Origin: Ailanthus altissimus
Lineage: Eukaryota > Streptophyta > Magnoliopsida > Sapindales > Simaroubaceae
DNA length: 64,000 bases
Reading direction: 5' to 3'
NCBI GenBank assembly: GCA_946807835.1
Contig: OX327683.1
Location: forward strand, 30,439,001 to 30,503,000
The position numbers were made by a program, and so were the translations under genes. Below the pieces are notes generated by a model that saw only the letters and a program-made list of their open reading frames with translations, searched no databases and was not told the origin of the DNA. This document shows positions 48,802-61,200 of this stretch, in pieces; within the stretch, counting starts at the first letter, position 1, and every line of letters begins with the position of its first letter.

Positions 48802-49324
48802 TGTTAGATAATTTTTAACAATAATGATAACCCATGTGCCACTATAAGATATTTTTATTAAAAATACTTTAAATAATAATAATGGTTTAATAATTAATGA
48901 TTGCTAAAATCTAAAGGTCACTACTAAAACTTAAATGGCATTGCTTAATCTTAAAGTTATTGCAAAAACAAAAATTACTAAAACTAAAATGATCGATTAG
49001 GAACCAAAATGATTGATTAGAAAAGTAAATAGTTTTTGAAAAAAATTGCACATTTTGATAGAATATATATATAGATAAAGTATTCTTATCAGAAATTAGT
49101 CCTTTTTCAACTCTATTCAAGGATAAGGGTCATATAACACTTATCAAATTTAAAAGAGTAAAAAAAAATAAAAAAATTCTTCATTTAAATACTTTTGTAA
49201 GTTTAATTTAAGAAATAAGATCAAGATATGCTTTATATTTTATTATAAAAATTATAAAATTCTAAAGATTTAAAAATAAAAAAATTATGCATAAATATTC
49301 TACATAATATTAATAACTCTTACA
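48802..49324 (+). repeat. Copia-4 3' LTR
   Basis: Partner of 43469-44029, preceded by the purine tract GAAGTAGGAGAA and ending ACTCTTACA. Confidence 0.8.
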
Positions 49325-52300
49325 ACTTTAAGAAATTAAATAATTATGGGTTTTTTTCTTCTCTTTTGTTTTTGTTTTTGTTTTTTTAACCGTCTCATAA
49401 ACAAATTTTTTACTCCGCGGCCAGATTTTTTGTTAAATTATAAGCGTCTTGAACGTCTTTGCCCATGACCAAAACTCCAGCAGAGAGATCATGGACATGA
49501 TCGATCGATGCAATGAAGTAGCTGATTTCAGCGTCCGATTTGCCTCACAAGTCACATGACATCGTCTTCACCGAACGCCTACAGATCTGAAACAAGCACG
49601 TCAAAGTAATTATAACTACATTTAATTGCGCTCGTTTTCGGGTGTGGAGTTGCGTCAACGAGGGACCTGAATCGATGTAAATGATTTCGTGGCAGAAAAT
49701 GAGTTGAATAGAAACAAAATTCGAGCCCTCCATAGTCCCATGTGCTGGACTGATTGTTGGGTTTAGAACTACGCATGCATGTTCTTTAATCTTTGTTGTG
49801 GTCCAAGCTGTGGCTTTCAACAAAACCTTCTCTGCCTTCTTTGTTGGGCTACCCTAAAACCATTGTCAATAGCAAATCTCTGTTCTTTACCCTCACTTTT
49901 GGCCCATTAGTTGCCGCCGAATTTAGAAATTATTCAAAAAAATTAATTATAATAACAAAAATCATGGCCACACATACGTGAGCATTATTAATTTATGTCC
50001 TAAAAAACGACATAATTAAGGTGTATTTAGAGGGTGCTTTGACAGTTAAAGCGGTTATTTTAGGTTATCAAACTCATTTTTTATTAATATTTTATCTGTT
50101 ATTTTGTTGAAACAAGGGGATAAAAATAAAACTTGGAAATGTTTTGATTCGGACCCTTAAGTATCATAAAAGATTATAAGTAGAATATATGCCGATCAAT
50201 ATTTCTCATAGTTTGCACTTGAGCACTTGCCTAAACAATAAATTATGTACATTTTTTTAATTTTATTTAGAGTTTTGAGTTCTAGTAAATATTAGAATGG
50301 TATATTTATTTTTCTATTGTGAGAATAATTATTTCTTGTATATGGGTCAATTTTTTCATATATATAAAATTTTTATTTTCCTATTTTTGAGGATTATCAT
50401 ATAAATTAATGTACTATTAAAAATAATATTTCTCACCATCTCAACTCCCAACCAAAGGGCAAAAGCTAAATGGCGCGTACCATATTGGAATTTATTAGAT
50501 TAAGGAAAATTTTCATTTGCGTAAACAAAACAAAGAGCCAATTTAACTTCAAGGTAATACTTTAATTTCTTAATCCTGTCATTATTAGGTAGTAGCTTTT
50601 TTGTTCACGATGCATCGCCATAGATTTTATTGGGTTTGAGAATAATTCTAGTTTTAGATTAAATGTCACAATATTATTTTAAAGTTTCAAATGACAACAT
50701 TTTAACATTAGTTATCAATACATCTTAATAAGAAATATTTCAACAATAATGCATATAGTAATGATTATGACATAGAAAATTGTGTTTTTTACTCGGTTAG
50801 AGCTTACTTTTTTTTATCCAACGTAACAATAGTGCAAAGTTACAAGATAGAAACCTAATAGACATATCTCAAGGAGGCTAGATGTTCTCCATTCTGCCCT
50901 CCCTCGTGATCAGACATTTGCTAAATAGATATAGCATATGAGTAGTGAAATAAGAGAATATTATGGATCGATATCGATCTCCATAAATTAAAGAAGAGAA
51001 TATTATGTATAGTATGTGCATACAATTTTTACTTTTCTATCTTTTTTGGTTGGTATTAGCTATGAATTTTGGGCTCTCAGCTAAATTTAAAATTCTCAAT
51101 TAAGAGATAAATTTGTAATTTTATAAAAACAATAGAAATGTGTAGTTGAGTTACTGTTGTTTGTCTCAAGTTTCTCCTAATGGTCAAAACCTGCTTGCTG
51201 CAATCATAGAATCAGTTAAAGTTGCGCTAATGATGATTTTCAATAATGATCATCTGATACTTAAATAAAAAATTTGGTAAAAATAAAGATAAAGTAGTTG
51301 CTTAAACAATTTGCGTGTTTAGAATTCACTTGTTCATATGCATAAGTCATAATTTTTTTATTATATAACTTCCTTGAGTGATTAACCCACATTATGGGCG
51401 TGGTCCCAAATTTATAAAAGTTAACGATCAGTTACCTCGTGTTCTGTATTTATCAGAAAAATGTGGGCTACATGTCTTCCCATCCTGAAAATCTTCGATG
51501 TTATGGGTAGGTGGTACAACTGCGGTGCTCTTTGGATAAGTACATTCTCTAAAATATTGGAAGGTACAAGTACACTCTTCATTCTTGATGGGAGCATTTG
51601 GTATTGGCAGTGTTGGTCCTCAATCAACATTAAAGCCTCCAGAGAAGTACGTAGTCCATTAGCGATGAGGCTCCTTAACTGTAGATTGATGGTTCCTTGG
51701 CCATAGAGTGAGGAACGATTGGTTTGATACTTGCTTAATGACAAGCTATAGTTGGCCTTAGATTAGGCCTATCAGTTTTGGGCTTGCTGATAAAGCTTTG
51801 GATTAGCCTCAAGTTAAGCTTGACCACTTCGGGCCTTAATGTACCAGGCCCAAGATCTTTGAGGCAACAGGGACCCCTCAATTTCCAATATAAACTAGTT
51901 AATAATATAAACTCTATAAAGTATTCAACTTACTTAATCGTCCTCAAAGAAGGATGTTAAGTCCTCAGCAAAGTGCTCCTCTATAATGAATTCTAAGATG
52001 TGCAATAGTCAATATATTTAAGAAGTGTCATTAGGATCATTAGTTTAAAATTTGAAATTAACGTCAAAGTATTAAATATGAGTGGCTCTTCGAGAGTCAT
52101 GTGTCGTTTTGGCTATCACTCAGCGGTTGTATTGCTTTAGTTTCTTAGATATGGCCTTATCTCGGACTATTGATTCTAATTTGACGCTAAAGTAACTCCT
52201 GAGCTGATGTGAAAAGACTCATCGCATGCAAGTCAATCTCAGCCATCAGATTTCCTCGTTTAATGGCTAAGATCACCCTCAATACCGTTTATAAATCTAA

Positions 52301-53007
52301 TAGTCCCAATCTTTTTGATACTTTTGCATTGATTTGAAATCCATTTAGAGAGAGAAAATTGTAATTTTAAAGAAAAAAAACTTTGCGTTTGAAGATTGTT
52401 TATTCGATTACTAGTGCGTGAACCACTTTAGATCTTCGATTTCATTTTCAAGTAAGTCTTATTTACCTTTATCTTGCTTTATTTCATATTCTTTTCAAGC
52501 CTTTTTATAGGTTTTGCTACTTGTGTTGTTCCTTGTTCTTCGAAGTTTAAGTGCTCAGTAATTTATTTATTAAGTGCTCCTTTATTTGAATGCTTAGTTA
52601 ATAGGTTGTCTGGTCTTATCAACTTTAAGTTAATCAATGGGAAACAATCTTTAGCCTGGAGTAAAGTTGATGTCTCTCAAAATATATCTAGTCAAAAGTC
52701 CAGCTACTTTGAAGGGATTCGAACACTGAGAGTAGCTCGGCTTGAGGGGTTAGGAAAGAAGGTGCTTAGGAGGATCGAGACCTCTTAAACCTTGCTAGAG
52801 AGCTCAGTTAAGATGGAGTTGTCGAGATTGAGCTAGTTGAATTCAAGAAGAACTGCAAGCAAATTGTAACTAGGGAGTCAAATAATTAAGAAGTCTCGAC
52901 TAGTGCTCCCGCCATGGGGAAGTTGCTAGGGGTCAAAGAAGGGTAAAAGAAGAGGAATGCAAACTTCCCTTGAAGTGATTCAAAGGTACCCTACGAGTTG
53001 AACTATA
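49325..53007. other. Intergenic DNA with unassigned repeat-like remains
   Basis: No complete gene. A minus-strand exon-like fragment is described separately (49410-49544). From about 51420 to 53007 the sequence is richer in GC and has long, weakly coding frames (for example 52474-52788 plus strand, ending GKKVLRRIETS) that I do not recognise; it may be an old transposon interrupted by Copia-5. Confidence 0.4.
49410..49544 (-). pseudogene. Possible terminal-exon fragment of an unknown gene
   Basis: On the minus strand an open frame reads GKSDAEISYF, IASIDHVHDLSAGVLVMGKD and VQDAYNLTKNLAAE before a TAA at 49412-49410. The composition is protein-like and differs from its AT-rich flanks. An in-frame TGA lies directly upstream. 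The family is not recognised. Confidence 0.3.
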
Positions 53008-53012
53008 TGCAT

Positions 53013-53197
53013 TATTAAAGAATAATTTTGGAATAATTCCTTTATACTCTCCTACCATATATACATGTTATTAATGTAAAATAATATTTTCTTATGTATG
53101 TTATTTTCCTATTTTGTAATAAGATTACAGCTTATATAAAAGCTCCATTGTACAAATTATATGAACAGTGAAATATATTCTCTTTATATTTCGTACA
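53013..53197 (+). repeat. Copia-5 5' LTR
   Basis: Collinear with 57262-57452, including TATACTCTCCTACCATATAT. It ends TTTCGTACA one base before the primer-binding site. Confidence 0.92.
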
Positions 53198-53198
53198 C

Positions 53199-53209
53199 GG
53201 TATCAGAGC
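53199..53209 (+). other. Copia-5 primer-binding site
   Basis: GGTATCAGAGC matches the initiator tRNA-Met complement, one base after the 5' LTR. Confidence 0.9.
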
Positions 53210-53397
53210 TTTGATTTTTTTATTGTCATTTTGTTTAGCCGAAGATTTGCTGAAATTTTTTTTTATAAACCCGATGGAATCTACCGGAGTTTTTTTGAAA
53301 AATCACTAAAAAAAACCCCGAAATCTTGTTGTCTCAGCCATCGCCCATCTTAGAATCCTTCGGCTGTTTCAATGCCGTCGATGATGCGCCAATATGA

Positions 53398-53690
53398 GTT
53401 CAGAACACCACTGCTGCCAGCCACTGTCACTTCAGATCCCGGCCGTTTTACGATGATGTGATCGACACCATCCACACCAAAAGAATCCCCAGTCACTGGC
53501 CGTTCAACGCTGCTGACAATGCCCCAATCCGAGATCAGAAACTGTCGGACGCGCTGCCGGAACACTACTGTCGCCGGCCACTGTTACTTCAGTCCTGATC
53601 GTTTTACGACGATGTGACCGACACCATCTAGACCAAAAGAATCCCCATTCACCGACCATTTAAACGATGTTGAGTTTACGTCAATCGGAG
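53398..53690 (+). repeat. 157-bp tandem duplication in the Copia-5 leader
   Basis: AACACCACTGCTGCCAGCCA at 53404 recurs as AACACTACTGTCGCCGGCCA at 53561, and both are followed by GTTTTACGAYGATGTGA and CACCAAAAGAATCCCC-type words. Two diverged tandem copies with period 157. Confidence 0.75.
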
Positions 53691-53796
53691 GTCGAAACAA
53701 GCCGGACGTGCCACTTGAAGTTCATTGTTTCCTGCTAAGGGTTTGTTTGCAAACTTTTTAATATTTCAAGGTCAGATCGTAATTTTATATTTTTTT

Positions 53797-54028
53797 AGGG
53801 TATTGTTGAAATTTTTAATAATTTTGGGACTATTTTGCAATTATAGTAATTTTAAGGGTTATTTTGTAATTTTTGAAATGTTCATGGGTTGTTTGTAATT
53901 ATTTTATTTTTTAAGGGTTAATTTATAATTATTCAAATTTAATGGGTCAATTTGTGATTATTAAAAGTTTAAAGGTTAACTTATAATTAGTATAAGTTTT
54001 AGGGACTGAGTTGTCATTAGTAAAAAAA
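53797..54028 (+). repeat. Degenerate minisatellite in the gag position
   Basis: About eight units of 28-31 bp with the theme AGGGTTAATTTGTAATTAT followed by an A/T-rich tail. They occupy the space between the leader and the protease where gag is expected. Confidence 0.7.
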
Positions 54029-54169
54029 AAAGTTTTGAAATTTATGGATAAATGTGGTACTTCTCAGTGTTATTCTTCTGGTTTTGCTTTACCTAGGTCA
54101 TGCCACATACCTGGACCATCTTAAGGTGCTGCTTTTATAATACTTATTGTTACTTCTGCACAGGATAAT

Positions 54170-55180
54170 GTGAATCATTCCCCTAATAACCTTAAATCTT
54201 TACTCCATTTACTCCTTTTTAATTCTGGTAAACCATTAATTTCTATTTCTTCTAATTTTTCAGGTAATTATTTTTGGTATTTTGACTCTGCATATTGTAA
54301 TCACATGACTTCTGATCCTACAATTTTCTCCTCTAAAACTCTTAATTCCTATTTACCATATATTCAAACTGTTAATGGTTCTCTCATGAAAGTTAACTAT
54401 GTTGGTCAAATGTCTTGTCATAATCTCTTTGTATTTAACACTTTTTTTATTCCTAACCTTACATTAAATCTTTTGTTTGTTGGTCAATTATGCGAACTTG
54501 GTCTTAATGTTTTTTTTACTGCTTTTGGTTATTGTGTGCAGGATCCAAAGACCGGTCGGACGCTTGGGATAGGCCGCAAAGTTGGACGTCTGTATGAATT
54601 TATTTTTTTAGATCTATCCTTTCTATATCCTTTGTCTGCAGCATCTACCTCTTCAGTGCCTTCATTACATCTTTGGCACTCTCGTTTGGGTCATGCGTCA
54701 GTCAATCGCATCCGATCTTTAGTATCCAGTGGTCATTTAGGTATTTTTTCTAATAATAAAGATGATTGTCTTACATGTCTTTTAGCTAAACAACCAGCCT
54801 TACCTTTTGATAATAATATTACTGTCTCTCATGCTTTATTTGATCTTGTACATTCTGATATATGGGGTCCTTCTCCAAATCCCACAATGGGAGGATCCAA
54901 ATATTTTGTGATCTTCGTTGATGACTATTCTCGATATACTTGGTTGTTTCTTATGAAACAACAATCCGAATTTACTAAAATTTACCGAGATTTTGCTCAG
55001 ATGGTTAAAACTCAGTTCTCATGTCATATTAAGGTTTCTTGCACTGATAATGCTATGGAGTATAGAGATTCTGATTTTCTAGATCTTTTACAGGAACACG
55101 GTACTATATGTCAAAGGTTTTATCCTGGTATATATCAGCAAAATGGGAGAGCTGAACGTAAACATAGACACACATTTTAG
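54170..55180 (+). pseudogene. Copia-5 protease and integrase segment
   Basis: A 336-codon frame. Protease: WYFDSAYCNHM, where the DSG triad is DSA. GAG-pre-integrase: LWHSRLGHASVNRIRSL with CLTCLLAK. Integrase core: HSDIWGPSPNPTMGG, FVDDYSRYTWLF, TDNAMEY, QQNGRAERKH, so the three acidic residues are present. The frame ends at a TAG at 55178, after which integrase sequence continues with further stops to about 55700. Confidence 0.85.
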
Positions 55181-55799
55181 ATACTACTCGTGCTCTTTTT
55201 ATCTCTTTCTCTCGTCCTGAACATTTTTGGGGAGAAGTTTCTTTAACCGTTATCTTTACCATTAATCGCATTCCTTCTCATGTTATAGAGAACAAGTCAC
55301 CTTATGAGCGTCTTTATGGAACTCCACCTAATTACAAACTCTTTAAAGTATTTGGTTATAGGTGTTGAGATCCTATATCTAACCGTCTTTGTATTTCTCG
55401 TCATGTAGTCTTTTTCGAGCATACGATATTTTCCTCTATATCTAACTTTAAATCTGTATCTCCTCCTATGTCATAATTTTTTACAGATAATTCTGTTGAT
55501 CTTTTTCCCGATACTTTACCTACAGATACTTCATCTGAGTTTTATACAGGTGAATCTGTTGAAACGACGCCTGTTTCTGAGCCTCCTACCTCGTTTGAAG
55601 GATCTGTTCTCAACATCCCTGAGGCCTCCTCTCCACCCTTTCCTCGTCGTTCATCTCAGGTAAGAGAACTTTCTGTTAAACTTCGTGATTATCACTGTCT
55701 CTCTACTACCCTTTCTTTATATGAGCCTCAATCATATTCCGATGCTAGTTTTAATCCTATTTGGTAACAAGTAATGACAAGAATTGCAGACCATTGAGA

Positions 55800-57249
55800 A
55801 GTCGCATACTTGAGATTTTGTTCGCTTCCATCTAATAACACTGCCGTTGAATGTAAATGGGTGTACAAGATCAAGACCAAATCTAATGGATGTATTGAGC
55901 GTTATAAAGCACGCCTTGTTGCCAAAGGTTTTACTTAAGAATATGGAATAGATTATGAAGAAACTTTTGCCCCAGTTGCTAGACTTACTTCTATTCGAAG
56001 TTTATTGGCTGTTACTATAGTTCGTGGTTGGACATTATTTCAAATGGATATCAAAAATGCTTTCCTCAATGGTGATCTCACTGGAGAAGTGTATATGAAG
56101 CCTCCTCTTAGTTATCCACATCCTCCAGGTAAAGTCTGTAAACTTCATCGTGCTTTGTATGGTCTTAAACAAGCTCCTCGTGCATGGTTTGCAAGGTTTA
56201 GTAGAATTATTCTTCAGTATGGTTTTCAGTTTAGTCTCTATGACTCAGTTTTTTTTATCCATAAGACAGCACAAGGTTGTGTTCTCATTCTTATCTATGT
56301 TAATGATATGATTATCACGAATGATGATCTTCTTGGTATTTTCACTCTCAAGAATTGTTTTCAACAACACTTTGAAATGAAAGATCTTGGCAACCTTAGT
56401 TAATTTTTTAGCCTTGAAGTACTATCCGACTCTACTGGGTATTATCTTTCTCAGGCTAAATATGCATCCGATCTACTTGCTAAAGTTGGGTTGACAAACA
56501 GTAAGACTGCCTCCACGTTTCTAGAGCCTAATGCAAAACTCTTATCCTCTGATGGTACTATTTTCAGTGATGCTACCCTCCATCATCAATTGGTTGGTAG
56601 TTTGGTCTACCTTACAGTTACTCGCCCAGACATTGCTCATGTTGTTCATGTTGTCAGTCAGTTTATAGCCACTTCTCGTACCTCTCATTATGCAACAGTT
56701 CTTCATATCTTACGTTATCTCAAAGGTACACTTTTTCACGGTCTCTATTTTTCGGCTCACTCTCCTCTTGTATTACGAGCTTATGCTGATGCGGATTGGG
56801 CGGGTGATCTTACGGATCGACGATCAACTACTAGATTTTGTCTTTTCTTGGGTGATTCTCTTCTTTCATGAAAAAGTAAGAAACAGACAGTCACTGCTCG
56901 CTCGAATACTGAAGCTGAATACCGTGCTCTTGCAGATACTACCCAAGAAATTATTTGGCTTCGCTGGCTTCTTGAAGATATGAGTATTTCTCACACTGAA
57001 GCTACACCTTTTTATTGTGATAATCAAAGTGATATCCAAATTGTCTATAATGATGTGTTTTATTAACGGACTAAATATATTTAAATAGATTGACATTTTG
57101 TTCGGTAACACGTTTCTTAAGGCACTATCATGCTCCACTTCATCTCATCTGAAGAGCAACCTGTTGATATCTTTACCAAATCTCTACTTCCGCGCCGTTT
57201 TCGTGCTTTAGTCTCCAAACTCAAACTTACTTTCACTGCGCCGTCTTAA
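55800..57249 (+). pseudogene. Copia-5 reverse transcriptase and RNase H
   Basis: Starts with an RT palm ([22 protein letters not shown], then a TAA), continues at 56005-56403 (QMDIKNAFLNGDL, ALYGLKQAPRAWF and catalytic YVNDMIIT), and after a stop at 56401 with 56491-56871 (TRPDIAHVVHVVSQF, ADADWAGDLTDRRSTT). A TGA at 56869 precedes the RNase H end, which runs to a TAA at about 57249 (ALVSKLKLTF). Breaks are few and mostly single stops, so this is the best-preserved pol in the window. Confidence 0.85.
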
Positions 57250-57261
57250 ATTTGAGGAGAG

Positions 57262-57452
57262 TATTAAAGAATAATTCTACAATTATTTTAAAATAATTTT
57301 GAAATAATTCATTTATACTCTCCTACCATATATACATATTATTAATATAAAATATTATTTTTTTATTTTATAATAAAATTATAATCTATATAAAAACTAT
57401 ATTGTATAATTTATATTTACAATAAAATATATTTTCTTTATATTTTCTCACA
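57262..57452 (+). repeat. Copia-5 3' LTR
   Basis: Partner of 53013-53197, between the purine tract and the TGCAT duplication. Confidence 0.92.
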
Positions 57453-57457
57453 TGCAT

Positions 57458-58245
57458 TATAACCCATCTAATGTGATTGACTAGAACCTCAAATTCTTCA
57501 AAGCTAAATATAAGATCCTGAAGAATGTTGAGACGAGGGTACTTGATTCCGAGGAGCGTCAGCAAACCCCTAGCTAATGAGGTCGCTATACAACTCACAT
57601 TCTTCAAAGTTAGGGTACTTATTTAATTAACTACCATAGGCCTACACCTTTGTATTGTCAATTTTACCAACACCTTAGGTTCATTTATAGTTAAAATTGT
57701 TATGATAGCATTATTTGTTCAGAAGTAAATATATAATAAATTGAATTATTATTTAATTTTGACAGTGCTTTTTTCAATGTCTTTTAAGGTTGTATTTTCT
57801 AACGACTCGATTATCTGTTACAGTTTTGTCCTTCTTAAGTTTTAAAAGCTAAGTTAGTATTAGAGTTTTTTGAAAATAAGTAAATAAATTTGGCTTATCT
57901 TCTTCTCCACTCGGATTGTAAAGTCAAATGGCGCACGTCTTTGTTATAGAAATTATAATCTTTTCTCCCCATTTGAGTTTTTTTTGTAGATAAAATTAAA
58001 TTTTATAATATGAAGATTTTAAGTAGTTTGTTTTCTTATTTATGCAATATTTTTTTTGTCCACGTACCCTTTTTGAGATTATATATGTTGCTATGCAGTA
58101 CATTCTACTATTATTTTATAATTTTTGCTATGTTAACATAACATAGCATTGCATCAGTATCTCTATTTATATGTGAATTTTACTCGGAAAGGGAAGATCA
58201 AATTTATTTTATATTTAGTTTGTAACATCTTGATATCAGACTCAT
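57458..58245. other. Flank of Copia-5, no gene seen
   Basis: The first 180 bp continue the unassigned sequence cut by Copia-5. A primer-binding-site-like TTGATATCAGACTC occurs at about 58230-58243 but no element could be built on it. Confidence 0.4.
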
Positions 58246-61200
58246 GATAAGCTGGTCCTACTTGTTTTTCACTTCAGCACACCATTCCACGTCAGCTTTG
58301 ACATCAACGTTTCGTTCCAGCTTTGGTTGTGCTTCTTAATTCTTACTATGCTTCTATACTTCACTTGCCCTGCTCTTCTGCATTTATATTTTCAACCCCC
58401 CTCAAACTCAAATGTCTTGGAAAGACTTTGAACTTGCTGACAAGATACTGAAATTTTGAAATAGGAAATACTTTAGTAATATGTCAACAACTTGCTCCTC
58501 TATTAACATATATCTGAAATCTATTTCTATGCAAGAACTTTATCTCTGATAAAGTGTACAAGTGTACACTTCTATATGCTTTATGCTATTATGAAACATA
58601 AAATTGGTAGCTAGTGCTGCTTCTCCTAGGCGATCACACCAGATAGCAGGTCAACCATGAATGATAATGTTTAGTTCAGAAAATCAAGATTTAAGGCGGG
58701 AAAGTTTAACAGCAACTTGAGATAAAAGCCTTATACTCAAATTCTGTACTTGACCTAGCCTCTATCTGCTATTTTTTAGAGCGCCAAAACATTAAATTTC
58801 CAGTAAAGAACACACGATAGCCTTTTAAAACTTTCTATCATCTTTATCACATGCTTAATCTGCATTAGTAAAGGCTATTAAGTCAAGTAGTTTTCCTAGT
58901 TCAAATAGCAGCCCAAGATCTTTTGTTCCTTATAAATATTTCAATAGCCTTTTGTTCCCTTGCTAACGAACATCAGTTGGACATAACAAAATTTAACTCA
59001 GCTTAATTACAACAAAAGCAATTTCTGGTCTTGTTAAGATAACATATTACAAGGCTTTAACTACACTTTTATACAAAGATGCATCTTTAAATTCTGCTCC
59101 TTTCTTTTTTCTCAATTTGATTCCTAAGATTATAGGTGTGGAAGATTCTTTTGCTCCTGTCATATTTGTTTTTCTTAGCTTCTTATTAATACATTTGGTT
59201 TGTGATGGGTGGATTCATACACCTAGTTTGGTAATTTCTAACCAAAAAATTTAGCTCTCATAATTCTTTCAAGACAAAAATTGTATTCAGTCTTCTTATC
59301 ATTTGCTATAGATCTATCACACTGCTTCTTATGACTATAATATCATCTACATTAATCTAACATAATAATTATACTTGATTCATTTTATTTGACAAATAAA
59401 GAAACATTAGATTTTGTGTTCACAAAACCCCATTGCAGCAAGCACTCTTCAGCTTATCATACCAAGCTTTTGGAATTGTTTAAGTCTATAGAGAGCTTTT
59501 GTAAGCTTACACATATGTCCTTCCATGCTTTGAATAACAAACCTTCTAGTTGTTGCATGAATACAACCTCTTATAAATCACCATTTAAAAAGACATTATT
59601 CACATCAACTTGTCTTAGTTCTCCTGCATTAGTAACTATTAAACTCAACACTACTCTAATTATACTAAATTTGATCACAGGATTGAAAGTTTATGTGTAA
59701 TCCACACTAAGTGTCTGATAAAAAACCTTTACAACCAACCTTATGTTGTATCTAGCTATGCTCTTATATGAATTTTTCTTTATCCTAAATGCCCACTTAT
59801 TCCATCTTATTTAGTAGCTTTTATCATATGAAACCAACTGCCAAGTATTATTTATATTAAGGCATTATATTCTTTTTTTATAACCTTTTTCCAATATAGT
59901 GATCTTATAACATTTGTTGTTGTTTTAGGAGTACAGTCTTCTGACTTAGTTTATGTTGAAACATAGATCTTTGGTTTGTAAATCCCAACTTTAAAGCTAG
60001 TGATCATGGAATTCATATTGAATACTTGTATCATACAAGGTTGTTCTGTGTTTGGTGTGATATCAATATTTGGTATTATTGAGGGAGGAATCGCCCTTCT
60101 CCCTCTTGAGATTAGGAATCGCCCTTCGCTAACCTCTTTGCACAGAGGAATAACCTATTTATCAAGCAAAATAGCAAGAATTCAAAACAGAATATAAAAG
60201 AACACAATACAATCTTACGTGGTTTGGTCAATTGCCTACGTCCACAGTGGATCTAAAAATCCTAGTCTCTTTTATTAACTCTCTAGAAATTTTACAAGAA
60301 AAATCCAATGGAAGAACCCTAAAAAAAACCTAATGTTTAGTGTAACTTTACTCTACCTCGAATAATAAACACTCAAACGATGGTTCTACCCTAGCGCACA
60401 CAAGCACTTAGTGTCTACCTAGTTCTTCCCCTATCTTAAAGTCTCTCTTAATGCTTAATCTCAATTAAAAAGTTTACAAGTGTTTATATAAGGGTTATTT
60501 TGTGCCTACTAACCCTATTCCTTGTTGGATTAAGAGTCTACTTGTTTTGAAAGTCCTAAACTTTCCAAAACTCAAAATTCAGATCAAGAACAGAAATTTC
60601 CCAGCTCTGGCGTGGCGGCGCTGAGCTTTATCGCGCCCGGCGCTGAGGACTCAGCGCTGCGACACTGAGCTTTTGATTTGGGCGCTGTGGCGCTCAGCCC
60701 TGGTAGCTCCTCCCTCATTTTCTTCTCTTCTTTTGTATCTTCGAGTCCTATTTCGCTTCCCCCTTCGTGTCCCATACATCCTAAACTTCTTCATACGTGT
60801 CCCACACATTCTAGACTTCTCCATACGTGTCCCACACATTCTAAACTTCTTGTGACTCTCCTCTTTGGTATTCATTTCAATTCTTGTCCAATCAAGATTG
60901 TTAAATCACCAAATCTCCAACAGGTATAATTACTTCATTATTTTTTAGTGTTGTTATATCCAATGTAGCAATATTAATTCCATTGGGTTGATATGAGTTA
61001 TTTCCATTAGTATGTTTTGAGGTATGTTTTATTGTATAGATGGTATGTTTTTTTTTTGTAGAATAGAGTCTTTTCTCAATAAGAATTACTTCAAACATGT
61101 CAATTTTTTCAAATTTTAAAAATAAAGACTTCATGGTGTATAGTGTTGGTGCACTGTACTTGGTTCAAACAAGTGATTCATGAGGCGTTTGGTTTTGATT

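Larger units (their letters stand above)
43469..49324 (+). mobile_element. Copia-4: degenerate Ty1/copia retrotransposon
   Basis: Two similar segments, 43469-44029 and 48802-49324, begin TGTTAAATA and TGTTAGATA and serve as LTRs. A primer-binding site GGTATCAGGCC (44033-44043) follows the first and a purine tract GAAGTAGGAGAA precedes the second. Between them lie decayed gag, integrase and RT in copia order. No intact target duplication remains (AAATT on the left, ACTTT on the right). Many stops show an old insertion. Confidence 0.83.
53008..57457 (+). mobile_element. Copia-5: Ty1/copia retrotransposon with short LTRs and no recognisable gag
   Basis: Target duplication TGCAT (53008-53012, 57453-57457) flanks LTRs of 185 bp (53013-53197) and 191 bp (57262-57452). 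GGTATCAGAGC (53199-53209) is the primer-binding site and AAATTTGAGGAGAG precedes the 3' LTR as purine tract. LTR starts are TATTAAAG rather than the usual TG. Protease, integrase, RT and RNase H follow in copia order, with several stops. The 1-kb space where gag should be holds tandem repeats. Confidence 0.92.

Noticed and set aside
51421..51744. 107-codon minus-strand and 81-codon plus-strand overlapping frames
   Set aside because: Neither shows a known domain; both could be part of an old transposon, but nothing decides it.
58228..58245. Plus-strand primer-binding site TTGATATCAGACTC
   Set aside because: No LTR pair or gag follows in plus orientation; the neighbouring coding remnants read on the minus strand.
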